Below, one piece after another: positions 11,419 to 22,869 of a DNA stretch of 64,000 nt. Positions within the stretch are counted from its first letter, which is position 1, and every line of letters starts with the position of its first letter. Source of the DNA: Piezodorus guildinii. Taxonomy: Eukaryota; Arthropoda; Insecta; Hemiptera; Pentatomidae. The stretch lies in the NCBI GenBank assembly GCA_023052935.1, contig CM041297.1, positions 104,275,563 to 104,339,562 on the forward strand, read 5' to 3'. The position numbers and the translations under genes were made by a program. The notes beneath the pieces were generated by a model, which saw only the letters and a list, made by a program, of their open reading frames with translations, ran no database searches and was not told the DNA's origin.

Positions 11419-11804
11419 TTGAGACGTTGACTTCCAAAAGGTACTAAAGGACATTTTTTACGAAATTGATTTTTTTACGTATTTGTATTCTCATCATTTA
11501 GTTTTATCTAAATATTCTATTTGATGTTATCTAATGAATTCTCAAGACCTTAAAAAACGCGATTTAGAAATGCGGTCATTTTCTAAAAGTACTAATTACG
11601 CATTTATTTTCGTTTCAAATCATTCTAAAAAAATTCATTTCATAACTTTAATATGATGTTATTATTATAGTAAAAAAAATATCTAAATTTTAAGGCAAAA
11701 AGACCCAAATTAGCTAGTTTAATAATATAGTAATGAGAGATTTTCGCGCTTCCTGTAAAATTTCCTAGAATGGATATAGTACCTTTTGGAAATCAACGCC
11801 TCAT
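11419..11804 (-). mobile_element. MITE-1, copy 2 (inverted)
   Basis: It has the same termini as 3166-3555 (TTGAGACGTTGACTTCCAAA at the left; GGAAATCAACGCCTCA at the right) with a few substitutions, and the internal blocks occur in reverse order relative to copy 1. Noncoding. Confidence 0.88.
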
Positions 11805-12672
11805 TTGTTGCAAGGTTATGGGAAGTAATGTGGAATTTCCTTAATTTAGAGTTATGTGTTTCATAAAGATGAATATTGTTTTGAGCCTAATTAATCTCGA
11901 TCATTATTTATATTCATATATAGCAATCAAACTTCCTTGATGGTCGTTTGATGTTGCCATAAATAATGATATACCATACCAACCAAAATGACTCAAAATA
12001 ATGTACTTTATTTATATATGTTCAAGTTTTTTAAAAACGATTTATTCATTTCCTAACATTCTATCTGAGTAAGGATATTAGTAATAGTGGTCTGAAATTC
12101 ATTTACACAATATTTATAAAAACGAAATAAACTAAAATCATAGTTGCTTAGATGATATAATAAATTGAATAGTTATAAAAAAATATTATATATATTTTAC
12201 AATATAGAAATAAATTAAAATAAATAAAAATGTACCAAATTATAATCTCTGATCCATAATACAAGTTAGGATGTTTATATTCGAGTAGGTTATGTTTCGA
12301 GATAAGATTGGAACGTTACTTGTACGACAATTGTATATCAGAAAAATTTCTTGGAAGAGCAAGTCCTGCAGATTTTAATCCAGCGTGAGAAAGTATTAAT
12401 TTATTTCATAGTGAGCGGAACGGATTCATTTTTACCTTCACGGTCGGACTAGAATAAGATGGAAATTTTGCTAGATTACCTTATGTCTATCCAATGTACC
12501 TATGTTTGGAAGTTGTTAAGACGTCATACCGTAAAAAAAAAAAAAAATAAATAAATAAAACAAAAGAAAGTATAAAAATTCTCATTATTAAAGAGACATA
12601 ATTATCTCAAAACTATAGTTCTATTATGCCGATCAAAATCATAAAATATTTTAGAACAATAATTTTCTATTA
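11805..12672. other. AT-rich spacer
   Basis: Nothing recognisable apart from an A-rich run near 12532-12560. Confidence 0.55.
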
Positions 12673-12682
12673 AATTAGAATT

Positions 12683-12974
12683 GTCAATTTTGGGCTCACC
12701 TATAGCACATTGACTAACATAACAGCTTTCTATGCCAAAGGTTGCAGATTCATACCTACAGGTGATTTTTTAATTCGAGTGAAAAATCCTTAGCTACGGG
12801 GCCCTTCGGATGGAACGTAAAAAGGTGGTCAAAGGCTTGGGTGTTGTCAGGTACTATTTAAAGAACCCTATTCTAATAAAACCTGCATAGGAAAAATATT
12901 AGGACTCCCACTGTAGCATCGTCCGATTAGCCATAGTAGCATAAACGTCACTTTAAATGAATAAACAAACAAAC
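12683..12974 (+). mobile_element. SINE family A, full-length copy
   Basis: A SINE of about 292 bp flanked by a 10-bp duplication AATTAGAATT (12673-12682 and 12975-12984). The tRNA-like head (12691-12760) has a degenerate A box and a B box GATTCATACC at 12747-12756. The middle contains GGGGCCCTTCGGATGG. The 3' part carries GTAGCATCGTCCGATTAGCC and the ATAAACAAACAAAC tail. It is the reference copy for four truncated relatives in this window. A polymerase III transcript mobilised by a LINE is the family expectation. Confidence 0.85.
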
Positions 12975-12984
12975 AATTAGAATT

Positions 12985-14121
12985 ATAAAATTTCAATAAC
13001 TGGCGTAAGGAATTTTATATGATGTCTTTAATAGGTTATTGCACCTCTTTATTAATGAAATTTCAGTTTATTAGAGTTGTCTAGACATTCAAGAAATACT
13101 GAAAATAACTTTCAAAACCAATTATGTATGATGATTAAAGAATAAATTCTATTAAGGAATATTATCACTTATTCTTTGTCTTAACTATCGCTAAATCAAA
13201 ACGTTATACTTAAGAATACATTATCCAGGCAAAACATTAACTTTCTTTCCCTCAAACATACAACAAGAAATACGGAAAATTTAAAATAGGACGTGAAAAA
13301 CAAAATATATAACTTTTTCTAAAATCCATATGATTGATCGACAGAGCGTTAAAAAAATTCTGAGGGCAATTAATTCATCAAAACATTAAAGCTGATATAC
13401 CGACTAAAGAACGAAAAGAATGAACTCATCAGTTTGAAAATAATCTAAAAATAATGTAAAAACACATCACTTGCCAAAGTTTTAAAAGAAGAAGCGGAAA
13501 TAAATTCCGGTAGGTATCACTTTTATTATAATATTTTGATTCGGTATATTATCTAGTTTTTACAATACCTCTTTTCATGGATATCCATTATTGGTTCAGC
13601 ATTCAATGATATATTTCGTCATAATCCTTACCTGAAAAAAAAAAAATTATAAAGACATGAATAAATACATAACTTTTACTGTAATATCAATAATTCAATA
13701 AGATAATCAACAGATTAATAACAAATAACAAGTTAATAAACGTGAGTAGATAAATATATCTTTAAATTTCTATGGTGTACCACATCAAAACATATACTAT
13801 AGAAATGCAATGGAGTTATGAACTGCAGAGGAAAATCAATATGCAACAGGTTTGATTGAATCATATACAATGATAGAGAATGATTAATGTAAGATATAGT
13901 AGATCATACAAGGATATTAATATGAACTGGATTTGACAGAAATAGCATCATCGTACTGCGATTTACATTGAAACACAACGAACGTGTTATTGATTATAAG
14001 AAATATTATATATTCATTAATTAATAATAATAATATTACTAAGTTCTCTTTACAAAAAACAGTTCATAACCTGAATACAGTTTTAATTTATTTTGTAACA
14101 TGTACATATGTGTATATAAAT
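12985..14121. other. AT-rich spacer
   Basis: No recognisable gene or repeat match. Confidence 0.55.
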
Positions 14122-14286
14122 ATTATAAGACTCATTATGAGTTTTGTCCTAGAATATCCTAGCGGGAGAGTTTCATATACTGTAAAAACAAGAAATGTCC
14201 CTTTCTTGTTTTACCGAATTGAAACCCTCCTGCTAGGATATCCCAGTTAAATTTAATAGAACAAAAATTATAATGAGTCTTACAAT
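14122..14286. mobile_element. 165-bp fold-back element (MITE-like)
   Basis: The ends ATTATAAGACTCATTAT and ATAATGAGTCTTACAAT are inverted copies, and the symmetry continues inward through ATATCCTAGC/GCTAGGATAT and AACAAGAAA/TTTCTTGTT to a very short centre near 14200. The two halves differ at several sites, including a small indel. Noncoding; no target-site duplication resolved. Confidence 0.7.
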
Positions 14287-15356
14287 TTCAGGAATTTTTA
14301 GCTACCCAAATTGTAATAAGGTTGCATATACATAACGCCTTACATATGCTGTTACATATACATATACATAACGAAAAACTTCGGGTGCCTCAACATCGAA
14401 AACTTGTTAAGATAGAATACTAAAATTTTGTATAACAGCTTAACTACATAAAAGGATACATCGTGCCAATATTCATGAAAATCTGAGATCCTAAAATTTC
14501 TGAATAAATTTGCATGGAATGACACGGTCCGATCATTGGCATATAAGCGCAGTAAAAATATTGTAACATTATAGAATTCAGATATGGTTTTCTTCTCTTG
14601 CACAAACTCTAAGTGTTTGACCTAATTTTCTTAGTCATTCCATTAGAATCTTGTTGGTCACCCCAATCCTCTGGCTCAATCCCTATAGTGCATACCTGCA
14701 GCCATACCTATGTTCCTCTAAAATTAAAATCGCAGTGGCCCCGAGACATTGTATTGTATAGCGTTTAAGTCCTCTGAGAGAGACGCGCTGGGATCTCTTG
14801 GATTTGGCTTTTCCCTCCACATCTGATCTGGGGTATCCAAAATTGGTTGTAATTGTTGAACATAGGTACGTATGCTTTTGAGATGTTTATATGTTTATGA
14901 AACTATGTATATTTTTATCTAGCATACTTCATTGTTTTTTGTTCATTGTATTATTGATGTGATTGATTTTTTGTAGTATATATTTTGCATAATTATTTTA
15001 TTCTCGGTAAATATAGTATGAATACAGTGTCAATGCAATATAACTAATATCCTTATAAAACAAACAAATTGTAATATTCTAAGTTATAAAAATTGCTTAT
15101 TCCCGAGAATATTTCTAATTCTTTTCTTGGTAGCATATTTTAAGTAAACGATATCCTAAAAAATAAAATAAAAATTGAACAAATTGTATAATAACCAATT
15201 TTATATAACATTCGCATTATATTTTCAACATCTAAATATATATTTATTTTCTAGTGGACGCCAATATTGAAATAACAATTCAAGAGAAAGTCGCTTAATT
15301 AACTTATTGCAATTCGAAGTCTATTTTACAATACACTGTATTAAAAAAAATTACGT
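14287..15356. other. AT-rich spacer with a GC-richer segment
   Basis: A segment at 14640-14860 is clearly less AT-rich than its surroundings but shows no frame or repeat match. The remainder is AT-rich. Confidence 0.5.
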
Positions 15357-15626
15357 GAGAGAAGTTGGTTGAGGGTACAGTCAATTTAACACACAATTGA
15401 GCGTAAACTTAATTTATTAGTGCCGAAATTTCGGCCTAAATTATAGGCCTTCTTCAGGGTGGTTGTGTGAGCTGAGAAGGCGTCAGTCAACCAAAAATTT
15501 TACCTTCTCAGCTCACACGACCACCCTGAAGAAGGCCTATAATTTAGGCCGAAACGTCGGCACCAATAAATTAAGTTTACGCTCAATTGTGTGTTAAATT
15601 GACTGCACCCTCAACCAACTTCTCTC
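15357..15626. repeat. 124-bp-arm palindrome with paired hammerhead-like motifs
   Basis: The arms 15357-15480 and 15503-15626 are inverted copies with about five mismatches, around a 22-bp spacer. Each arm carries the same motif. In the right arm on the plus strand it reads CTGAAGA (15526-15532), helix II GGCCTA/TAGGCC with loop TAATT, GAAAC (15551-15555) and GTC. These match the hammerhead core CUGANGA, helix II, GAAA and NUH. In the left arm GACGTTTC has changed to GAAATTTC, which loses the GUC. Hammerhead motifs are known in Penelope-like retroelements, so I read this as an inverted pair of such terminal regions. Confidence 0.75.
15526..15558 (+). ncRNA. candidate hammerhead ribozyme core
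   Basis: The conserved boxes are all present: CTGAAGA, a 6-bp helix II, GAAAC and GTC. The segment ACGT between the boxes is self-complementary with no loop, so helix III could form only between two molecules, as reported for some short-helix-III hammerheads. Helix I pairing is not obvious. Activity is uncertain. Confidence 0.5.
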
Positions 15627-15794
15627 ATATATACACACAGTCAACCATTGTCACTTCATAAAAAAAAATTACGTCTGCTAAATATACTGACGAACTTTAC
15701 AAATGCTTAAACGTTAATTGATCGAAGTAAAAAATGTCCTTAAACTTAATGAATGCGTTTCAAGTTTAGTAATAACATAATGATGATAGAATAT

Positions 15795-16102
15795 TAAAAA
15801 TTGTATCACTGCAACAAATAAAGGGTCTTGGGCCCTGTACATATAGAGATTCGTACTGCTTCTAAACCAACGACCGTATAATGAGGTGATTAGGCCGAGA
15901 TAACACTCAGCCGCCAAGTTTTTTCCCCATTTATTCAGGTACCAACTTTCAAAAGGCTGGGTCTGCCAAGGACTGTCTCCATAGTGTCGTCTCTCGGCCG
16001 AAAAAAAAGAATAAATAATATTCTGTCACAGCCGTGATTTGTACTCCATACCCAGATAATAAGTAGGCAAGTGATCTACCACTAGACCACGCCGCTCCCA
16101 TA
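15795..16102 (-). mobile_element. tRNA-derived SINE family B, copy 1
   Basis: The minus strand starts GGGAGCGGCGTGGTCTAGTG, an A-box-like segment. A degenerate T-arm and a body shared with 28990-29205 and 49271-49576 follow (on plus: AGATAACACTCAGCCGCC and AAGGGTCTTGGG). The 9-bp ATAGAATAT at 15786-15794 and 16103-16111 is a likely target-site duplication. Confidence 0.75.
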
Positions 16103-16111
16103 ATAGAATAT

Positions 16112-16856
16112 GACAAAATCATAATTTAAAAAAAAAAAAATTCGACGGTGTATTGTTCAATAAAAACTTATCATACGGCGATATACGTATCATATCAGAT
16201 GAGCTAAAGTTAATGATGAAAATACATTATCGATTTGGGAGCCAGTGTCATAAACTAAACATTTCTCTTAATTTCCTTTTATGGGAAGATTTGACGATAA
16301 GTCTTGCCGAAAACCTTTCCGAAGCTTAATCTTAAGATGAGCCATCCATTAGGCCCCGCAACCGAAGGACAACTAGCCACCACTAGAAGAAATAGCACTC
16401 GGTAAATATACGATTGAGGATCCAGCCATTTTTCTTTATCGGCAAAGTAATTGCGGTCCGATGAACTGGCAATAAATATCTCAAGCCATTTCCATTTACA
16501 GCCTACCTCAATTGTTTTTTTTCTCCCCCGTCGGACTAACAAATAGTACAGGGGAAAAAAGAGGATGCGTTAGGGAGAAAAAGCTACATTAATTTTCCAC
16601 CACTTGATGGCTTAACTGAATTCAAAACTTTTAGTTGAAAATCTTGGGTAGTAAAGAGATTTCGAGAAATTAATTTTCTTCGTTATTATTACTTTTTTTT
16701 TACATTGCTTTGTTTTGCCCATTAAAATGTAAATTTTTAAATAATTTATGCCATAACTACCCAAAATTATTTCTGATAAATCTTTACAAAGAAATTTAAA
16801 TATCTTCTAAAGGTTTTTGAGTTCCGATTTACTGATATATATAGTACATCTTAATG
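16112..16856. other. unclassified segment
   Basis: The stretch 16270-16580 is GC-richer and has an 87-codon minus-strand frame without recognisable domain. The rest is AT-rich. It may be unique host sequence. Confidence 0.45.
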
Positions 16857-16871
16857 AAATCATTTATTTTA
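16857..16871. repeat. target-site duplication, left copy
   Basis: AAATCATTTATTTTA, identical to 18831-18845 on the other side of the Jockey-clade insertion. Confidence 0.93.
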
Positions 16872-18594
16872 CATCAATGCGATGACCCGGCAGATATCCA
16901 GCCTCATGCGTGAATGGAAGACTTTCCTATGGCACGAGCAACTCCGTAGGACTCATGATGATCATCGTCAGTTCTGGAGACTTGTGAGGTCACACGTTAC
17001 TAAGAGGAAGAGTGTACACCTTACATCAGGTGGCACCCTATTATCCCCTGAGGAACAGGCTGAACTCTTGGCCGATTCATATAAGGCGAGGGAAGATGAT
17101 CGGCTGTTAAATGCTCCCACACTACCTGCGGGAAGACCAACGTCCCCTAATGAAAAGAGGATATTCTCCACCTTCGGACAGCTTGAGTCGGTACTACGAC
17201 GCACCAAGGGTAACAAGGCTTCGGGACTGGATGATATTCCGTATGTACTATTGAAGATGCTACCTCGGAGGGGTAAAGCCTTCTTATTAAACATTTTTAA
17301 CTCCTGTATGCGGATCTCATACTTCCCCGATGACTGGAAGTAAGCGATCATAGTGCCGCTACTTAAGCCTGGGAAGAATGGAGACTCACCAGAGCAGTAT
17401 CGGCCTATCAGTCTCCTTTCGCATATGAGCAAGGTGTTCGAGAGGCTGATCCATCACCATCTGCTAGAGCACTGCAGTGAGGAGTCCATCATTCCACCAG
17501 AACAGACCGGGTTCTCACGAGGCGTAGCCTGCGATCATCATTTAGTGAAACTTCAAAGGCACACCATAGAGCGTATGACGAAGAACAATGAAGCCACGGC
17601 GTTCATCTCGCTGGACTGCACACAGGCGTTTGATTGTGTATCCCACGAGTTACTGCTTCGCCAGTTGGAAGACTATCGTTTTCCAGCTTCATTATGCCGA
17701 TTGATCAGAAGCTACTTAAGCGGGAGATCCTTCGTCGTAAGGGTAGGCGATAAATTGTCAACTTCAAAGGACACCATTTGTGGGGTTCCTCAAGGTTCTG
17801 TATTGGGACCACTATTGTTTGTGATCTTTACAGCAAAAGTGATCTCAATGAAGCACCCAATGGCACTGGTAGCAGCCTACGCCGATGACATTGGCATCTA
17901 TGCTTCTAGTATGAGACCGAAAAGGGCTCTCTCCCTGGCACAAGGAGCATCGACCACTATTGTAGATGAGCTGAAGGAGATTGGCATTAGGGTGAACCCG
18001 AAGAAGACAGATGCTATTGTCATGTCGTTCCAGAAGGGGAAGAGCGCTTTGCCCACTGATTTTAAAGTGAACGGAGAAACACTGCCAGTCTCTAATTCAA
18101 TCCTCTACCTGGGCGTCACTCTAGATAGGCACCTCACCTTATCTAGTCACGTACGGGAACGACTCAAACTGGCCAGGAGAAAGAGCTATAGACTTAATCA
18201 TCTACTCACGTCACCTCAGCTCTCACTGAGGCTGAAACTACAGATCTACAAGGCTATAATACGTCCGACTATGCTCTATGGTGCGCCCTTGATGCGGCAT
18301 CTGTTTAAGTCCACTCTCAAACAATTACAGACGTTCCAGAACTCCATCCTTCGGCGGATTGTCAGAGGTACCAACTTACAGAGGGCCAGAAACCATATCC
18401 TTCATCAGGAATTAGTATTGCCAACAGTGCCTGAATATATCAGCCGGAGGCACATTAAATTTTTTGATGGGCTGAAGGCCTGTGCTAATCCATTATTTTC
18501 TGATATCACCCCACCACCCAAGCCTGGGAGGTGGCAAGGATCACTACCTCTCGTTGACGTTGTCGCCGAGGGAAGGAGTTCGGACTATGTATGA
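16872..18594 (+). pseudogene. Jockey-clade ORF2 fragment: reverse transcriptase with one in-frame stop
   Basis: One frame runs from the truncation point to the stop at 18592-18594, broken only by TAA at 17341-17343 between DDWK and AIIVPLLKPGK. It therefore splits into an open stretch of 153 codons (Met at 16882) and one of 413 codons (Met at 17353). Seen motifs: GNKASGLDDIPYVLLK; RPISLLSHMSKVFE; motif A LDCTQAFD (Asp88 of the second part); GVPQGSVLGPLLF (motif B); YADD (residues 176-179); YLGVTLD; and TMLYGAPL in the thumb. The polymerase core is intact. The N-terminal endonuclease is absent through 5' truncation, so the copy cannot move by itself. Confidence 0.92.
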
Positions 18595-18830
18595 ACTCAA
18601 TTTATTGCCAAAACCCTGAAGAATGGTCCCTCCCATTTTGCAATGGATAAATAAAGGCTTAGAAGAAGCCCTTGAAAGATTACTAGTGCATCCAGCGCAT
18701 ATAGCAATCCTCTTTAGAATACCTCCGGGTAACAGAAGGACAAATCTGACAGCTATACATATTATATTTGTATTTGTATTTTGTTAAAAAATAAAACCAG
18801 AGGGTAAGAAAAAAAAAAAAAAAAAAAAAA
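16872..18830 (+). mobile_element. 5'-truncated Jockey-clade LINE insertion
   Basis: This is a complete retrotransposition footprint. The element starts abruptly inside ORF2, continues to the ORF2 stop at 18594 and through a 3' UTR, ends in poly(A) (about 18809-18830), and is flanked by a perfect 15-bp duplication. It is much GC-richer than the flanks, and the coding part has only one stop, so the insertion looks recent. The endonuclease half was lost through 5' truncation, the usual outcome of target-primed reverse transcription. Confidence 0.93.
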
Positions 18831-18845
18831 AAATCATTTATTTTA
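18831..18845. repeat. target-site duplication, right copy
   Basis: AAATCATTTATTTTA directly after the poly(A) tract; perfect match to 16857-16871. Confidence 0.93.
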
Positions 18846-19439
18846 ACAGAAACAATTATAAAATATACATTATATATATTAAAGACATCTAGATTATCTT
18901 GCTTGAGTTTTATGAGGCTTCTTTTCTAGTTAGGTTGTCAAATCTGTCTCTGTCAACCTCCAATATTTTCTTATCCGTAGACTCCCTTTTCCTAGGTCTC
19001 TAGCTACTGCCTGATCCACTGTGCTTTGTATTCAGAATACTGGGTGAAAGTTGAATAATTTTAATAATAAGCCTTTGTCGGAAAAAAATGAAAGAGTCAC
19101 TTATAGCTCTTGACACTTCAGGCGCCGCAACACGGTGAGAAAAAGGGTGTGTAGGTGAGGTGAAAGCGAGGTTTGTGAGAGTTCACGAAAGGAGCGGGGA
19201 AGAAGGAAGGCTTATTTTTTACAAATAAATGTGGATAATTATATAAAATATTACTTTTTGAAAAATCCTATATCATTGAATATTATTTTTTTTAAAACAT
19301 AAAAAACTAAATGATAAAGTTATATCAAGACAAACAAGTTATTAAACATATTAATACACAATACACATCATGATTTTTTTTTTTAATGTAGAAACTCGAT
19401 TTCAAGAAATTAAACATTATTTATAATAAAATGAGGGAG
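18846..19439. other. AT-rich spacer
   Basis: No recognisable gene. A GC-richer patch at 19115-19205 has no match in the window other than a loose resemblance to 45355-45445 (GTGAAAGCGAG...GTTCACGAAAG compared with GTGAAAGCGAG...GTTAAGGAAAG). Confidence 0.45.
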
Positions 19440-19444
19440 ATAGT

Positions 19445-19625
19445 TAGGGGTGCGGTCAATAGAGAGAAACACACGTTAAAACATAGTGTTTATTTTAATT
19501 GTGTGCCGACGTTTCGGCCTACATTGTGAAAGAAGTCAATAGTCACACTTCCTTAGACACAGTCTCAGAGTCACCCCGATGAAGGCCCAAAATGTAGGCC
19601 GAAACTTCATACAATTTATTGTATA
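19445..19625. repeat. inverted pair of hammerhead-like motifs, degenerate
   Basis: The left half carries GTGCCGACGTTTCGGCCTAC, a minus-oriented motif whose CUGANGA box is degenerate. The right half carries, in plus orientation, CCGATGA (19577-19583), a GGCC...GGCC helix II and GAAAC (19601-19605). The arrangement parallels the better-preserved palindrome at 15357-15626, but the arms have diverged and the loop is longer. Confidence 0.6.
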
Positions 19626-20235
19626 TTGAATTCGTTTACATTGAAGGAATGAGTACATTACGTAAAAAGATGATTTAATTATAACATTTCCTTGTTGTTT
19701 TTTTATCATATATATATTTATCACCTGTCTTTATATTATTTAGGAAATATTACCTTCATTCCAACAGTTGTAAAAAAGGTAAACCCTAAACTAAATTTTA
19801 AGGCAAAATCGAGCTCCCATTATCAGAAGTTTACCGGAAACTAACAAAGACCATTGTAATGATAAATGCCTTCCAGGAAGTGATATTGAGTAAAGTGTAA
19901 TAGAAATACTTTTTTTGAAACAAAACATTCCCCGAATAGCGAGTAGCATTGTTATATGGATTAAACTTCTTTTTTCTTTTGGTTTATTATTTTTAATAAT
20001 AAACCTTTGTAATCAGGAAAAAAAAAACACTCGATATTTGAGAGCTTACGTTTCATGATACCTAGAACCCGAATAACAAATTAAAACCTATCCGCTTGCT
20101 AAACGTCCGCAACTTTTCTTAGAAAATACTGAACCACATTTTTGAAATACCAAGCACTTGGCACAAAAATACCAAGAAATCCAACGATGATCATAACTTA
20201 AAATTCCTATTACCTTTAAAAGTATAACTAAAAAT
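19626..20235. other. AT-rich spacer
   Basis: No recognisable element. Confidence 0.5.
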
Positions 20236-20239
20236 TATC

Positions 20240-21730
20240 AATGACATAGATTTAGCAATGGACAATAAACTAACAGTTCTCATTCTCCTAGACTTTTCCA
20301 AAGCATTTGACTCTCTGAATCATTCAATCCTCTATTCCAAATTAAAATCTCTTTTCTTTTTCCATAGCTCTATCATGTCTTACCATATCTTTCTCCAATC
20401 TTTTCTTTCTGGGTTTACTCCAGCAGTTTGTATATCTAATCAACCTTTATTCTCTTTCCTCAGGAGTAGTCCAAGGCTCGATCGTTTCGCTTATACTTTT
20501 CAGCTTCTATATAAATGACCTTCTTGAAACAATCGATTACTGCTCGTACCACCTTTATGCAGACGACATTCAGATTTTTTTATCCTTTCCTCCTTCTAAG
20601 TGAATAGTGGTGTTTGTCCAAATTCAGGAAGACCTAGATAGGATCTGTGACTGGGTTAGTCTGAAAGAGTTAAGGCTAAACGCTACAAAAACTCAGGCAA
20701 TTATTATTGGATCCAATCCCCTCCTGACATCTTTACCTTCTCTTCTTACCTTAGTCCTAAATGAACAACCCATAATTTTCAGCTCCTCCGTAAAAAAACT
20801 TGGGTATGTTTATCGACCAAACTATATCTTGGAAACAACACATAGCCCGACCTAAAGATATACGGACTTCAGCAGTTCAAACCATCAACCCATTAACAAG
20901 AAACTAGATCCCGACATCCCGAACTTTATATCCTTTCTGACTGAACTAAAACATTGGTTATTGAATGATATCCCGTTCCACCAGTTATTGGAATTCTCTC
21001 CCTGCAAACATCCGTCGAGCAACCTCTCTTACCAATTTCGAATTCCTTCTGTTTCAGTATTTCCTCATTTTCTAAAATGACGCTCTCTGACGATAACAAT
21101 TTGACTGTTAGATGGATGTAGTAAATATTTCTGTTTTTTTACATGTATTTATACGAGTTATCTCAGATCTTCTTTTTCTTTTTTTAGTTTAATCAAAAGC
21201 TTGTAGCGGAGTGGGTACCCTAACCTTCAGTTAATCGTACCACTCGCAGGCATAAATCGCGTTAGCCACTTGGTCACATAATTTGTCTAATTCATATTTT
21301 TGGTTGTGAATATTTTTGATATGTTCATTAAATTTATTTGTATATATTTTATAAAATGTGTACCAGGTGGTTAACCAAAAAGTAACCTTCTTGTAAATAA
21401 AACATATGTTTTTTTTAATGTTGTTGATAAAGCTTGTATGAACATAATAAATGTGCTTTTTTGGTTATAAAAGTTTTAATTACTAAGTAAGAATTAGTTT
21501 TAACGAAACTCGTTAAAAGCTATAATTTTATTTGATTACTTCGTCACTAAAAGTATTTATTTCTATCCATTCTTCTTTTTTTCTTTTCACTAACTCTAAA
21601 TCTTGTTTTCTTTTCTTTTTTTCTCATTAATTTTGTATCTTGGCCGGATCTAGAATATTATTTTATTTCAAATTGTATGTTATTCTTAGGGCACATAGTC
21701 CCAGAATGAAGTTTTTCTTCTTCCTCTCCT
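20240..21730 (+). pseudogene. decayed CR1-like LINE copy
   Basis: The translation in several frames gives KLTVLILLDFSKAFDSLNHS (motif A), GVVQGSIVSLILFSFYINDL (motif B), YADDIQIFLSFPPSK (motif C), LDRICDWVSLKELRLNATKT and SSVKKLG. It then jumps to a C-terminal piece YWNSLPANIRRATSLTNFE. These follow the intact 960-residue frame at 39557-42439 residue for residue with changes. At least two frameshifts, a stop after PPSK and a deletion of the thumb region are visible. The 3' end near 21690-21725 (CATAGTCCCAGAATGAAG) matches the family tail. The segment 21190-21290 looks foreign and may be a tRNA-like relic on the minus strand. Confidence 0.82.
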
Positions 21731-22860
21731 TCTTTTTTAATACCTTTACATTGAAATATGCCGATCATTTTTGAGATGGTGGCCGAATAAAAGTGATTTA
21801 ATTTCATATGACTCATAAGATGAATATAAACGGAAAAAATTGAAATCTAGCCCATATATACGCTTGTAACACCGTTATTTTCAAAGATAAAGAAAAATAT
21901 TTATACAGTTTTAGAATCAGTACACCGCCATTATTATAAGAGAAGAAAACAAATTATGTTTTACCGATATATGCGCTATACCTTACGTTTCAACAAGTCA
22001 TAAAAAATAAACGCATAAAACAAATAGTCTGTTCTGCGTACGGATGAAATGTTATCAGTAGAAAATTGAATTTACTATACAACCTGGCATTATATCAAGA
22101 GAATCATTGAAATCGGTTCAGAGATAGCACAGATATAGATAGCGTTTTGAAATTAGTAGTGGTGATGGACATTTTGTTCGGATTATTAATTGCTTTCCAA
22201 ATTAGTCAAATAAACATATATATATATAAATAGTTATACTTTAATATATTTATTTGTATATAACATTGTGTAATAATTAGCAGCGATTTTATTAAATATT
22301 TGCTTCTAATATTGATATAGAACATTCTAGGTTATTAAGGTAATCTGTAAGAATAGCGCAATTTTTACAAAACAATTATTTCCATATTTACAGGTGTAAA
22401 TAAAATTATTGAGTTAAAAAAATAATAACTTTCATTGTAATAGTCGCCGCTATAGCGCTCTTAACCTTATACACGGATCGGCTTCTTTTCTTCTTTACTC
22501 ACCTTATAGCCCGTGTACTCTATATAAGAAATACATTTTGGGGGATATAATCGGATGAAGAAAAAACTGGAATTTACAAGACAAAAGTGCCCTGGATTTT
22601 TATTGAGAGCAATATTATACGTGCCGAGTGGCCCTTAGGTGGTAATGTGATTGCTCCATAAAATTATAATGGTTTCATCCGCTGCAGAGAGCTCTTAGCA
22701 ACATCACACATTTCTCACTACCTCAACGCATCAGTTAGTGTACTTTCTATAAAACCGTTTGTGAATTATAAATTTTTCAGGTAAAAAAGTTCGATAAATA
22801 AATTTTTAAAAAATCTGGTAAGACTTTCATTAACATCGGTCGTTAAAATCAATTTAAGAA
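21731..22860. other. AT-rich spacer
   Basis: No recognised gene. The GC-richer patch 22440-22740 has no reading frame or repeat match that I can see. Confidence 0.5.
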
Positions 22861-22869
22861 GTTAGATTT

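Noticed and set aside
16968..17432. 154-codon minus-strand frame
   Set aside because: Antisense shadow of the Jockey reverse transcriptase.
21190..21290. Minus-strand tRNA-like head (GACCAAGTGGCTAACGCG)
   Set aside because: The A-box-like part is suggestive, but no B box at the right distance is present; mentioned only within the CR1-like relic.
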